Below are positions 1 to 7,245 of a stretch of DNA of 12,226 nucleotides, in pieces. Made by a program: the position numbers and the translations under genes. Under the pieces are notes generated by a model. That model ran no database searches, was not told where the DNA came from, and saw only the letters and a list, made by a program, of their open reading frames with translations. The stretch is from Solirubrobacteraceae bacterium (GTDB lineage Bacteria; Actinomycetota; Thermoleophilia; Solirubrobacterales; Solirubrobacteraceae): positions 1 to 12,226 of the forward strand of contig JAICUS010000127.1 of assembly GCA_025935735.1 (NCBI GenBank). Direction: 5' to 3'. The number at the start of each line of letters is the position of its first letter. The first letter of the stretch is position 1.

Positions 1-342
1 CCGAACCTCGCGTTCGCGTTCGGCTACATCAACCAGTCGTGGACGCTCGGCGCCGACCTCACGAGCCTGCAGGTCTGCCGGCTGCTCAACCACATGGACC
101 GCCACGGCTACACCGCGGTCACGCCGCGCCACCCCGGCCCGACCGCGCCGGCCGTGCCGTTCGCCGAGCTCAACTCGGGCTACATCCGCCGCGACATCGC
201 CCGCTTCCCGAAGCAGACGACGGCCGAGCCGTGGCGGCGCGAGCAGAACTACGCCCAGAACCGGCGCGCCGTGCTGCGCTCTCCGCTGGACGACCCGGCG
301 CTGGAGTTCAGCCGGGCCGTGCCGGCGAAGGTGGCGGCGTAG
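1..342 (+). CDS. Flavin-containing monooxygenase, C-terminal fragment (5' end outside window)
   Basis: The window begins in frame inside this gene; 113 codons remain before the TAG at 340-342. The sequence reads NLAFAFGYINQSWTLGADL, then VCRLLNHMDRHGY, and later GYIRRDIARFPKQ and PW..EQNY. These are hallmarks of the C-terminal part of NAD(P)H- and FAD-dependent monooxygenases of the COG2072/CzcO type, which oxygenate ketones or soft nucleophiles in the cytoplasm. The FAD- and NADPH-binding Rossmann motifs lie upstream and cannot be checked, so the substrate (Baeyer-Villiger ketone or N/S-oxidation) is unknown. The gene converges on a TetR regulator and overlaps its 3' end by 35 nt. A TetR gene beside such an oxygenase often controls it, but that is inference. 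Confidence 0.82.
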   Translation, partial: PNLAFAFGYINQSWTLGADLTSLQVCRLLNHMDRHGYTAVTPRHPGPTAPAVPFAELNSGYIRRDIARFPKQTTAEPWRREQNYAQNRRAVLRSPLDDPALEFSRAVPAKVAA

Positions 343-931
343 GCGCCAGCCGGGCGAGGAAGTCGGCGAACACCGCGGTCATGTCGACCTCGTCGGGCGC
401 CAGCAGCCACTGCAGCTGCAGGCCGTCGAACATGGCCAGGATCTGCGGCGCGACCAGGTCGGGATCCAACGTCTCGGCCACGCGGCCGGCCTGCTGCTCC
501 TCGCGCAGCCGGCCGGCGAGCTGGCGGCGCAGCCCCGTGTAGCGCTCGGCCGTCCAGGCGTGGGCCGGGTGGTCGGCGTCGACGCTCTCGGCGGCCAGGA
601 TGGTGAACAGCCGCACGAGCCCGGGCGAGCGCTGGTTGTCGCGGCACAGCGCCAGCAGCGCGTCGAGCATCGCCGTGTGGTCGGCGATCGCCCGGGCCAC
701 CCGCTCGCCGTCGCGTTCGTGGCGCAGGTCGAGCAGCTCGAGCAGCAGGTGCTCCTTCGAGGGGAAGTGATGGAGCAACCCGGCCTCGCTCAGCCCGACC
801 CGCGCCGCTATGGCGGCCAGCGACGCGCCGCGGAAGCCCTGGACGGCGAACAGCTCGTTGGCCGCCACCAGGATCGCCTCGCGGCGCTCACGGCCCTTCG
901 CGTAGCTGCCCCGGCGGGGCGCGGCGCTCAT
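308..931 (-). CDS. TetR/AcrR family transcriptional regulator
   Basis: This 207-residue protein has the usual TetR length. Residues about 14-60 form the DNA-binding domain: an initial helix (RREAILVAANELFAVQGF), then the helix-turn-helix SLAAIAARVGLSEAGLLHHFPSKEHLL, a near-canonical TetR signature. The C-terminal two thirds (about 70-200) is the variable ligand-binding and dimerisation region, ending in a Pro-rich tail. The ATG at 929-931 has only a weak ribosome binding site. The gene follows the glycoside hydrolase gene on the same strand with a 42-bp gap and no clear terminator, so co-transcription is possible. It is convergent with, and overlaps, the monooxygenase. Its targets are not visible; the monooxygenase, the hydrolase and itself are candidates. 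Confidence 0.88.
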   Translation of the reverse strand: MSAAPRRGSYAKGRERREAILVAANELFAVQGFRGASLAAIAARVGLSEAGLLHHFPSKEHLLLELLDLRHERDGERVARAIADHTAMLDALLALCRDNQRSPGLVRLFTILAAESVDADHPAHAWTAERYTGLRRQLAGRLREEQQAGRVAETLDPDLVAPQILAMFDGLQLQWLLAPDEVDMTAVFADFLARLAPTPPPSPARPG

Positions 932-973
932 GCCGCGCCAGGCTAGTGGCCTCGTCCCGGGGGCGCTAGGCCG

Positions 974-3478
974 TCACCACCGCCCCAGGTCGAAGGAGGC
1001 CACGCGGTCGAAGTCGCGCGAGGACGTCCCGACGGCGAGCTCGTAGCGGCCGCGCGGCACGACATTCCGGCCGGCGAACACGCTCAGGTCCGCCGAATCG
1101 AGCCGGAAGGTCACCGTCCGGCTCTGCCGCGGGGCGAGGCTGACCTTCTCGTAGCCCTTGAGCTGCCACGGCGGCTCGCCGGTGCCCCGGGGGAAGGAGA
1201 CGTAGGCCTGCGGGACCGCCCAGCCGGCCCGGTCGCCGGTGTTGGTCACCCGCACCGACGCCGTGACGTCGTCGCCGTGGCTCCACACGTGCAGGTCGGC
1301 GATCCGCGTGCGCGTGTAGGAGAGCCCGTAGCCGAACGGGAACAGCGGCCGCCGGCGCGTCGCGTCGTACCAGCGGTAGCCGACCAGCAGGCCCTCGTCG
1401 TAGCGGACCTCGTTGTCGATGCCCGGGTAGCGCTCCGGCCGGGTGACCGGCGCCGGGCCCTGGAAGTCGCTCGCCGGGAACGTGACCGGCAGCCGGCCGC
1501 CCGGGTCGCTGTCGCCGAACAGCACCGCCGCGAGCGCGGCGCCGAACTGCTGGCCGGGGTACCAGGCCTCGACCACGGCGCTCACCCGGTGCAGCCACGG
1601 CATGAGCACCGGCCCGCCGTTGTCGAGCACGACGATCGTGCGCCGGTTGGCCGCGGCCACGGCCTCGATCAGCGCGTCCTGGTCGCCGGGCAGCGCGAGC
1701 GTCGAGCGGTCCATGCCCTCGCCCTGCGCCTCGTCGACGATGACCACCGCCGCGTCGGCGCGGCGGGCCGCCGCGACCGCCGCCGGGATGCCGGAGGCCG
1801 ACGGCGGCTGCCACGCGAGGTGCAGCTGGGCGCCGAACAGCTGCGCCCTGCTCGTGTACTCGACGCGGATCGACGCGGGGCGCCCGGCGGTCAGCCGGAC
1901 CGCGGCCTGCAGCGGGTACTGCGGCCCGACCAGGAACTGCGTGGCCTCGCGGTAGCCGGAGGCCACGAGCCGGTTGTCGATGTAGACGCGCGCGAGCCCG
2001 GCCTGCAGCAGCGAGAAGCGGTACAGCCCGGTCTCGCTCGGGGTGAGCGTGCCGGTCCAGCGGGCCGACCACAGCGGGCCGACGCCGGCGGGGGCGGCGC
2101 CGAGGTCGAGGGTCGGCTCGGTGCGGGTGAGCGCGGGCGCGCCCTGGAAGTCGCCGTTGTTCCAGTAGCTGGCCTGCAGCCCGCCGCCCAGCGCGCTCGC
2201 GGGCACGATGTCCGGCAGCGGGACGTCGCCGAGCGAGCCCTGGGACGCCGCGACGGTCATCCCGCCGGCCCGTGCCTTGATGCCCGCCAGCGGCGTGACC
2301 GCCCGCGCGGGGTCGACCGGCACGGCGGCCGAGCCGCCGGTGGTGTAGATCGCGTCCGTCCCCGACGGCCCGATCACCGCGAGCGAGCGCGGGGCGCGCT
2401 CGGTCAGCGGCAGCGCGTGGCGGTCGTTCTTGAGCAGCACCATGCCCGAGGTGGACACGCGGGTGGCCGCGTCGCGGTGCGCCGGCGTGGAGACGTCGTC
2501 CTGCGCCGGCCCCAGCGGGTGGTCGAACGCGCCGGAGTCGAACATGCCGTACAGCGTGCGGCGCACGATGTCGTCGAGCCGGGCCGCCGCCATGAGGCCG
2601 GACGTGAACATCGCCGCCGTGCGGCCCCCGGGGCCGCTGAGCGCGGGCACGTCGAGGCCGGCCAGCGTCGCGGTCAGCGGGTCCTTGACGGCGAAGATGA
2701 AGTCGGGGGCGACGAAGCCGTGGAAGCCGGAGGCCTTCAAGTCGCTCAGCAGCGCCGGGTCCTCGCACGTCTGGGGGCCGTTCAACCGGTTGTACGAGCA
2801 CATCACCGAGTCGGGGTCCGATTCGCGGATCGCCCGCTTGAACGGCGACTCGTAGATCTCCTGCAGCGTGCGCTCGTCGACGTGCACGTCCACGCCGCCG
2901 CTGCGCGAGCCGTCCGGCTGGGCGAAGCCGATGCGGCCGAACTCCTGATTGTTGGCCACGTAGTGCTTGAGCGTGGCGATCACGGCGTTCGCCTTGGCCG
3001 CCTTGACCTCCTGCGCCACGGTCTCGCCGGCCAGGAACGGGTCCTCGCCGAGGTTCTCGGGCTGGCGGCCGGACAGCGGCGTGCGGGCGATGTCCATCGC
3101 CGGCCCGAGCCACCAGTTGAAGCCCTTGCCGCGCGCCTCGGAGGCGGCCACGTCGCCGTAGGCGCGGGCGAGCGAGCGGTCGAAGGTCGCGGCGAGCGTC
3201 TGCGAGGAGGGCAGCGCCGTGGTGCCCGCGGCGCGGATGCCGCTCGGGCCGTCGTCGTTGCTGAGCGCGGGCACGCCGAGGCTCGCCACCGCGGCCCAGT
3301 CATTGAGCGCGATCGCCACCTTCTGGTCCGGCGTCAGCGCCGCCAGCAGCTCCGCGGCGCGCGTGGCCGGCGGCCGGCCGGGGTCCCGCCACGGCTGATC
3401 GGCCCGAGCCGGCGGGGCGGCTCCCAGCGCACCCGCCGCGACCAGCGCGGCGACGGTCCAACGCATGCGCGAGCGCAT
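974..3478 (-). CDS. Secreted glycoside hydrolase family 3 protein (beta-glucosidase-like) with PA14 domain
   Basis: The 834-residue product starts with a Sec signal peptide (RSRMR, hydrophobic stretch, ARA|D cut near 26/27), so it should be exported. The GH3 N-terminal domain covers about 45-320, with GENLGEDP-type and KHYVANNQ (171-178) motifs and GFHGFVAPDF, where D259 is the expected nucleophile. The GH3 C-terminal domain (about 345-665) is interrupted by a PA14 domain (about 430-560). GEGMD at 586-590 offers E587 as the likely acid/base, followed by a typical LALPGDQDALI stretch. A fibronectin III-like domain closes the protein (about 728-825). It probably releases glucose or other sugars from plant or microbial beta-glycosides; the exact substrate is not readable. 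The ATG at 3478 is chosen over the in-frame ATG at 3532 because GGGAGGAG lies just ahead of it, the signal peptide begins there, and 3532 falls in the promoter. Confidence 0.9.
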   Translation of the reverse strand: MRSRMRWTVAALVAAGALGAAPPARADQPWRDPGRPPATRAAELLAALTPDQKVAIALNDWAAVASLGVPALSNDDGPSGIRAAGTTALPSSQTLAATFDRSLARAYGDVAASEARGKGFNWWLGPAMDIARTPLSGRQPENLGEDPFLAGETVAQEVKAAKANAVIATLKHYVANNQEFGRIGFAQPDGSRSGGVDVHVDERTLQEIYESPFKRAIRESDPDSVMCSYNRLNGPQTCEDPALLSDLKASGFHGFVAPDFIFAVKDPLTATLAGLDVPALSGPGGRTAAMFTSGLMAAARLDDIVRRTLYGMFDSGAFDHPLGPAQDDVSTPAHRDAATRVSTSGMVLLKNDRHALPLTERAPRSLAVIGPSGTDAIYTTGGSAAVPVDPARAVTPLAGIKARAGGMTVAASQGSLGDVPLPDIVPASALGGGLQASYWNNGDFQGAPALTRTEPTLDLGAAPAGVGPLWSARWTGTLTPSETGLYRFSLLQAGLARVYIDNRLVASGYREATQFLVGPQYPLQAAVRLTAGRPASIRVEYTSRAQLFGAQLHLAWQPPSASGIPAAVAAARRADAAVVIVDEAQGEGMDRSTLALPGDQDALIEAVAAANRRTIVVLDNGGPVLMPWLHRVSAVVEAWYPGQQFGAALAAVLFGDSDPGGRLPVTFPASDFQGPAPVTRPERYPGIDNEVRYDEGLLVGYRWYDATRRRPLFPFGYGLSYTRTRIADLHVWSHGDDVTASVRVTNTGDRAGWAVPQAYVSFPRGTGEPPWQLKGYEKVSLAPRQSRTVTFRLDSADLSVFAGRNVVPRGRYELAVGTSSRDFDRVASFDLGRW

Positions 3479-3503
3479 GGCTCCTCCCAGTTCGACGCGC
3501 GAA

Positions 3504-3532
3504 AACCTAGTACCAGCTCGGTATTTCGTCAA
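3504..3532 (-). promoter_or_regulatory. Sigma70-type promoter of the GH3 gene
   Basis: On the minus strand a -35 box TTGACG (3532-3527) is followed after exactly 17 bp by TAGGTT (3509-3504), a TAnnnT-type -10. This predicts a transcript start near 3497, about 19 nt before the GH3 ATG, with the GGGAGGAG ribosome binding site inside the short leader. It is one of the few AT-rich patches in the area. Confidence 0.65.
3511..3523. promoter_or_regulatory. Palindrome TACC-N5-GGTA in the GH3 promoter spacer (candidate operator)
   Basis: An inverted repeat TACC / GGTA with a 5-bp centre lies wholly within the 17-bp spacer between the -35 and -10 boxes of the GH3 promoter. A repressor bound here would block RNA polymerase. 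Arms of only 4 bp could arise by chance. Which regulator would bind is unknown; the TetR encoded downstream of GH3 is one possibility. Confidence 0.35.
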
Positions 3533-3545
3533 GCGGGGGCCGCGC

Positions 3546-3551
3546 TAGGGT
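3546..3551 (+). promoter_or_regulatory. Candidate -10 box of gnd
   Basis: TAGGGT fits the actinobacterial TAnnnT pattern and would start transcription near 3557-3558, about 5 nt before the gnd ATG, giving an almost leaderless message. No convincing -35 box is seen at 16-18 bp upstream, so this is tentative. Confidence 0.3.
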
Positions 3552-3562
3552 CGGGGACCGAC

Positions 3563-4993
3563 ATGGGGAGCCAGATCGGCGTCACGGGCCTTGCCGTGAT
3601 GGGCGCGAACCTCGCCCGCAACATCGCCCGCCGCGGCGTGCCGACCGCGGTGCACAACCGCACCGCGTCGAAGACCGAGCAGTTCATGGCCGACCACGGC
3701 TCCGAGGGCCCGTTCACGGCCGGCGAGTCGCTCGAGGAGTTCGTCGCCGCGCTGGAGCGCCCGCGGCGGATCATCGTCATGGTCAAGGCCGGCGCGCCGG
3801 TCGACGGCGTGATCGAGGACCTGGCGCCGCTGCTCGACGGCGGCGACATCGTCATCGACGCCGGCAACTCGCACTTCGCCGACACCCGCCGGCGGACCGC
3901 GGAGTGCCGCGAGCGCGGGCTGCGCTTCATCGGCACCGGCGTCTCCGGAGGCGAGGAGGGCGCGCTGCTCGGGCCGAGCATCATGCCCGGCGGCGAGCGC
4001 TCGGCCTACGCCGAGGTCGAGGACGTGTTCACGCAGATCGCCGCCCAGGTCGACGGCGAGCCGTGCTGCGCCTACATCGGCCCCGACGGCGCGGGCCACT
4101 ACGTGAAGATGGTCCACAACGGCATCGAGTACGCCGACATGCAGCTGATCGCCGAGGCCTACGACCTCCTGCGGGTCGGCGCCGGCCTCGACGTGCCGGC
4201 GATCGCGGGGATCTTCGACGAGTGGAACACCGGCGACCTCGAGTCCTTCCTGATCGAGATCACCGGCAGGGTGCTGGCCAAGACCGACGAGGCGTCCGGC
4301 GGGCCGCTGGTCGACGTGATCGCCGACCAGGCCGAGCAGAAGGGCACGGGCCGCTGGACCAGCCAGGACGCGCTGGAGCTCGGCGTGCCGCTGACCGCGA
4401 TCACCGAGGCGGTGTTCGCCCGCTCGCTCTCGGCCCTGCGCGAGCAGCGGGCGGCGGCGTCGCGCGAGCTCGCCGGCCCGGCGCCGGGCGAGAAGCGGCT
4501 GCCGGAGTCGCTCGTCGACGACATCCGCCGCGCGCTGTACGCGTCGAAGGTCGTGGCCTACGCCCAGGGCTTCGAGCAGATGACCGCCGCGGCGGCCAAG
4601 TACGACTGGGACCTCGAGATGGGCACGCTGGCCCGCATCTGGCGCGGCGGCTGCATCATCCGCGCCCGCTTCCTGAACCGGATCACCGACGCCTACGCCG
4701 AGCGCCCGGACCTGGTCAACCTGCTGACGGCGCCCTACTTCCGCGACGCCGTGGCCGAGGCCCAGGACGCCTGGCGCCGGGTCATCGTCGCCGCGGTCGA
4801 GTCGGGGATCGCCGTCCCGGCGTTCACCTCCTCGCTGGCCTACTACGACGGCTACCGGCGCGAGCGCGGCCCGGCGAATCTACTTCAGGCCCAGCGCGAC
4901 TTCTTCGGCGCGCACACCTACCGCCGCCTGGACCGAGAGGGCGTGTTCCACACCCGCTGGGCCCAGGACGGCGCCGAGGTGCGGACGGACTAG
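3563..4993 (+). CDS. gnd: 6-phosphogluconate dehydrogenase, NADP-dependent, decarboxylating
   Basis: The enzyme oxidises 6-phosphogluconate to ribulose 5-phosphate and CO2 with formation of NADPH, the third step of the oxidative pentose phosphate pathway, in the cytoplasm. The 476-residue length is that of the long (GndA-type) homodimeric enzymes. The N-terminus has the Rossmann motif GVTGLAVMGANLA (6-18), with NRT at 32-34 as expected for binding the NADP phosphate. IDAGNSHFADTRRR (98-111) and GVSGGEEGA (126-134) are family signatures. GAGHYVKMVHNGIEY carries the catalytic K182 and E189, and FHTRW (462-466) is the typical C-terminal substrate-binding tail. The gene is intact and stands alone, divergent from GH3 across 84 bp. 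The start is the first ATG before the Rossmann strand, with a weak GGGGA upstream. Confidence 0.97.
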   Translation: MGSQIGVTGLAVMGANLARNIARRGVPTAVHNRTASKTEQFMADHGSEGPFTAGESLEEFVAALERPRRIIVMVKAGAPVDGVIEDLAPLLDGGDIVIDAGNSHFADTRRRTAECRERGLRFIGTGVSGGEEGALLGPSIMPGGERSAYAEVEDVFTQIAAQVDGEPCCAYIGPDGAGHYVKMVHNGIEYADMQLIAEAYDLLRVGAGLDVPAIAGIFDEWNTGDLESFLIEITGRVLAKTDEASGGPLVDVIADQAEQKGTGRWTSQDALELGVPLTAITEAVFARSLSALREQRAAASRELAGPAPGEKRLPESLVDDIRRALYASKVVAYAQGFEQMTAAAAKYDWDLEMGTLARIWRGGCIIRARFLNRITDAYAERPDLVNLLTAPYFRDAVAEAQDAWRRVIVAAVESGIAVPAFTSSLAYYDGYRRERGPANLLQAQRDFFGAHTYRRLDREGVFHTRWAQDGAEVRTD

Positions 4994-6108
4994 AAGCGGC
5001 CGCGGATCTTCAGGACCTGCCCGCCGCCGGGCGAGCCGCCGTTGTTGGAGACGTACAGGCCGTCGCGGCCGACGGCGATCCCGCCGGGCTCGTTCAGCGT
5101 CCCGGCCGGCAGCGCGAGCTCGCGCACCTGGCCGCGGCGGGAGATCGCGTAGATCGCGCCCTCGGTCCCGTTGAGCAGGCCGTTCTTGGCGATCGAGAGC
5201 GCGTACAGCGTCCCCTCGCGGCCGAACGCCAGGTCCATCAGGTTCGTGAACCCGCCCTTGAACACCGTGTAGTCGCCCGTGCGCGGGTTGACGCGGAAGA
5301 TGTTCGCCGCGCCGGGGATGAACGGGAAGCCGGTGAGCTGGCTCATGTAGTAGAAGCCGTCCGGGCCCTTCACCACCGAGGTGGGGACGGCCTGGTAGGC
5401 CGGCGTGTGGCCCTGGCCGCCGGGGAAGACGGCGAGGTTGGAGACACCGCCGAACGGCCGCACGACGTCGAGGGCGTTGCCGCCCGCGTCGGCCACGACG
5501 ATCTTGAAGCCGTCGAAGAGCAGGTCGACCGGGTTGGAGTCGATCGCCGGGTTGGCCACGGCGGCGTCCGGGTTGTGGGCGCGCTCGAAGCCCCAGATGT
5601 CGGCGACCTTGACGGCCCGGCGGTGGGTGATCCAGAGCACGCGCCCGAACAGGTCGGCGGCCGGAGTCGACTGCGCCAGCTCCTCACGGGAGATGTCGGG
5701 TCCGTCGGGGCCCACCTTCGGCTCTGTGGGGCCGCCGTTGGTGATGAACACCTCGTCGGTGCCCAGGACGGCGATGCCGTGCGGGCCGATGCCGTTGCCG
5801 TCGCCGGGCGTGTTGGCCATCGACGGCAGCCCGCTGATGATCCGGTGCTGGTGGCCGCGGCGGTCGACCTCGGTGACCGCGCCGGTCGCGCCCATGCACG
5901 CCGGTCCCTCGCCGCCGAGGAAGCACAGGTCGCTGCCGCCGCGGCCCGCCTCGGCCACGAACAGGTCGCCGCGCGCGCCGAACGCAAGGTGCCGCGGGCT
6001 GTCGAGCCCGCCGGCCACCACCTGCACCGGGGAGCCGTGGGCGCGCGCGACGGCCGGCAGCGCGGCCAGCAGCGCGAGCACGCAGATGGGCACCGAGAGT
6101 CTCCGCAT
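4990..6108 (-). CDS. Secreted ScyD/ScyE family beta-propeller protein
   Basis: The 372-residue product has a signal peptide (RRLSVPICVLALLAALPAVARA, cut near 23/24) and should be exported. The mature part contains about six related blades of the NHL/SMP-30 kind: GLDSPRHLAFGARGDLFVAEAG, GPHGIAVLGTDEVFITNGG, PVDLLFDGFKIVVADAGG, PTSVVKGPDGFYYMSQL, NLMDLAFGREGTLYALSIA and EPGGIAVGRDGLYVSNNGG. This matches the family named after cyanobacterial scytonemin genes, which is also common in actinomycetes with no known substrate; scytonemin synthesis is not implied here. C62 and C71 could form a disulfide. The start is set by a perfect AGGAGG (6119-6114) 5 nt before the ATG. The stop shares bases with the gnd stop. 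A LysR gene diverges from it and may regulate it. Confidence 0.82.
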   Translation of the reverse strand: MRRLSVPICVLALLAALPAVARAHGSPVQVVAGGLDSPRHLAFGARGDLFVAEAGRGGSDLCFLGGEGPACMGATGAVTEVDRRGHQHRIISGLPSMANTPGDGNGIGPHGIAVLGTDEVFITNGGPTEPKVGPDGPDISREELAQSTPAADLFGRVLWITHRRAVKVADIWGFERAHNPDAAVANPAIDSNPVDLLFDGFKIVVADAGGNALDVVRPFGGVSNLAVFPGGQGHTPAYQAVPTSVVKGPDGFYYMSQLTGFPFIPGAANIFRVNPRTGDYTVFKGGFTNLMDLAFGREGTLYALSIAKNGLLNGTEGAIYAISRRGQVRELALPAGTLNEPGGIAVGRDGLYVSNNGGSPGGGQVLKIRGRF

Positions 6109-6165
6109 GAGAACCTCCTGAGTTCGGGGTGAGGCGACTCTTCCAGGATCGCCACCATGTAGTCA

Positions 6166-7032
6166 ATGGAGCTGCGCCATCTGCGCTATTTCGTGGCCGT
6201 CGCCGAGGAGCTGCACTTCCGCCGGGCGGCCGAGCGGCTGCACATGTCCCAGCCGCCGCTCAGCCAGCAGATCCGGCGGCTGGAGGAGGACGTGGGGGCG
6301 ACGCTGCTCGTGCGCAACCAGCGGCGGGTCGAGCTGACCGCGGCCGGCGCCGCCTACTACGCGCGGGCGCGGGACATCCTGGACGCGGTCGAGGACGCGG
6401 CGCGCGACGCCCGGCGGGTGCAGCGCGGCGAGGTCGGGCGGCTGGACGTGGGCTTCGTCGGCTCGGCCGTCTACTCGATCGTGCCGGACCTGCTGCGGAC
6501 CTTCCGCGCGCGCCATCCCGACGTGGGGCTGCGGCTGCGCGAGCTGGGCACCACCGAGCAGCTGCGCCGGCTCGAGGACGGCCGGCTGGACGTCGGCTTC
6601 CTGCGCCCACCCGGCGGGCGGCCCGGGCTGTCCATCGAGACCGTGCTGCGCGAGCCGGTGGTGGTCGCGCTGCCGGATGGGCACCGGCTGGCCGCGGCCG
6701 CGGAGATCCCGGTCGCGGAGCTGGCGGGCGAGCCGCTCGTGCTGATGACCCGTTCGGGCGCGCCGGGCCTGCGCGACGCGCTCGCCCCGGTGACCGACGC
6801 GCTGGGCGAGGACCCGATCGTCCAGGAGGTGGCCGAGATGCAGACCGTGATCGGGCTCGTGGCCGCCGGCGTGGGCGTGTCGCTCGTCCCCGAGTCCGTG
6901 CGCGCGCTGGCCCGCTCCGGCGTCGTCTACCGCCCGCTGGCCGGGGACCCGCCGCAGGTGACGCTCTCCGCCGCCTGGCGGACCGGCGACGACTCGCCGG
7001 TGCTGGCGGCGTTCCTGGCGCTGATGCGGTAG
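6166..7032 (+). CDS. LysR family transcriptional regulator
   Basis: This 288-residue protein has the standard LysR layout. The winged helix-turn-helix is at 1-60 (MELRHLRYFVAVAEELHFRRAAERLHMSQPPLSQQIRRLE, then LTAAG), followed by a linker helix and a periplasmic-binding-protein-like effector domain (about 90-285). The MELRHLRYFVAVAEELHFRRAAERL start and the effector-domain end (LVAAGVGVSLVPESV, GVVYRPL) resemble the subgroup that includes BenM, CatM and CbnR, sensors of aromatic catabolites; the ligand here is unknown. It is read divergently from the ScyD/ScyE-like gene across 57 bp, the usual arrangement for a LysR protein and its target. No Shine-Dalgarno is seen before the ATG at 6166. A strong hairpin follows the stop codon. 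Confidence 0.93.
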   Translation: MELRHLRYFVAVAEELHFRRAAERLHMSQPPLSQQIRRLEEDVGATLLVRNQRRVELTAAGAAYYARARDILDAVEDAARDARRVQRGEVGRLDVGFVGSAVYSIVPDLLRTFRARHPDVGLRLRELGTTEQLRRLEDGRLDVGFLRPPGGRPGLSIETVLREPVVVALPDGHRLAAAAEIPVAELAGEPLVLMTRSGAPGLRDALAPVTDALGEDPIVQEVAEMQTVIGLVAAGVGVSLVPESVRALARSGVVYRPLAGDPPQVTLSAAWRTGDDSPVLAAFLALMR

Positions 7033-7040
7033 CGCGGCGA

Positions 7041-7070
7041 CCCCCGCCGAGGAGAGAGGTTCGGCGGGGG
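7041..7070 (+). terminator. GC-rich hairpin terminator after the LysR gene
   Basis: A perfect 10-bp stem, CCCCCGCCGA (7041-7050) with TCGGCGGGGG (7061-7070), closes a 10-nt purine-rich loop and begins 8 nt after the LysR stop. There is no T-tract, as is common for terminators in high-GC actinomycetes. Confidence 0.7.
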
Positions 7071-7089
7071 CCGGCGCGACAGATGACGT

Positions 7090-7133
7090 GCGGCGGGCGG
7101 GGGGGAGGAGAGGTATGTATCCCGGCCCGCCGC
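7090..7133. repeat. 9-bp inverted repeat with G-rich loop
   Basis: GCGGCGGGC (7090-7098) is exactly complementary to GCCCGCCGC (7125-7133), with 26 nt between. The loop begins with a run of seven G residues and contains further GG pairs. It may act as a second terminator behind 7041-7070, or the G-runs could form a quadruplex. Nothing coding is seen in this stretch. Confidence 0.4.
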
Positions 7134-7158
7134 GCGGTGGGGAGCCACCAAGCGTCCT

Positions 7159-7182
7159 ACCGGAGACTACGAGAGCTCCGGT
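7159..7182. repeat. 7-bp inverted repeat upstream of the metal importer
   Basis: ACCGGAG (7159-7165) pairs perfectly with CTCCGGT (7176-7182) across a 10-nt loop. Its right arm runs into the first copy of the GGTGAT...ACTCAGT repeat. It could be a third hairpin in the LysR 3' region or part of the importer control region. Confidence 0.35.
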
Positions 7183-7233
7183 GATCTGTCCAATACTCAG
7201 TTGCGCGGTCGGTGATAGCTCTCGCGACTCAGT
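7180..7233 (+). repeat. Imperfect tandem repeat GGTGAT-N9/10-ACTCAGT before the importer operon
   Basis: Copy 1 has GGTGAT at 7180-7185 and ACTCAGT at 7195-7201. Copy 2 has GGTGAT at 7211-7216 and ACTCAGT at 7227-7233. The period is 31-32 bp, about three helical turns, which would place the copies on the same face of the DNA. The second copy directly abuts the likely -10 box of permease 1. This looks like a duplicated regulatory site. Confidence 0.5.
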
Positions 7234-7245
7234 CATACTGACGGC
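7226..7245 (+). promoter_or_regulatory. Probable promoter and operator of the metal importer operon
   Basis: CATACT (7234-7239) is a plausible -10 box placing the transcript start at or next to the GTG start codon at 7246. The palindromic word GACTCAGTC (7226-7234) touches it, and TCAGT-CAT-ACTGA (7229-7241), another inverted repeat, spans it. A repressor here would cover the -10. The word recurs inverted at 8032-8040, before the binding-protein gene. No good -35 is seen. Confidence 0.45.

Noticed and set aside
932..973. Possible terminator or operator between GH3 and TetR
   Set aside because: Only GCCA-N6-TGGC type 4-bp arms were found, too weak to separate from chance at this GC content.
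966..3113. Second long minus-strand frame overlapping GH3
   Set aside because: Arg/Pro/Gly-rich with no recognisable domain; the GH3 frame on the same strand explains the DNA completely.
1277..3562. Very long open frame on the plus strand opposite GH3, running in frame into gnd
   Set aside because: Its translation is Arg/Ala/Val-rich low-complexity sequence, as expected for an antisense shadow in high-GC DNA. The gnd protein begins at its own ATG and Rossmann motif.
3904..6132. Long plus-strand frame across gnd and the ScyD/ScyE-like gene
   Set aside because: It crosses two well-supported genes in other frames and shows no conserved motif.
6109..6165. LysR box in the divergent region
   Set aside because: A TTGACT-like -35 is present on the minus strand, but no convincing T-N11-A palindrome or -10 could be fixed.
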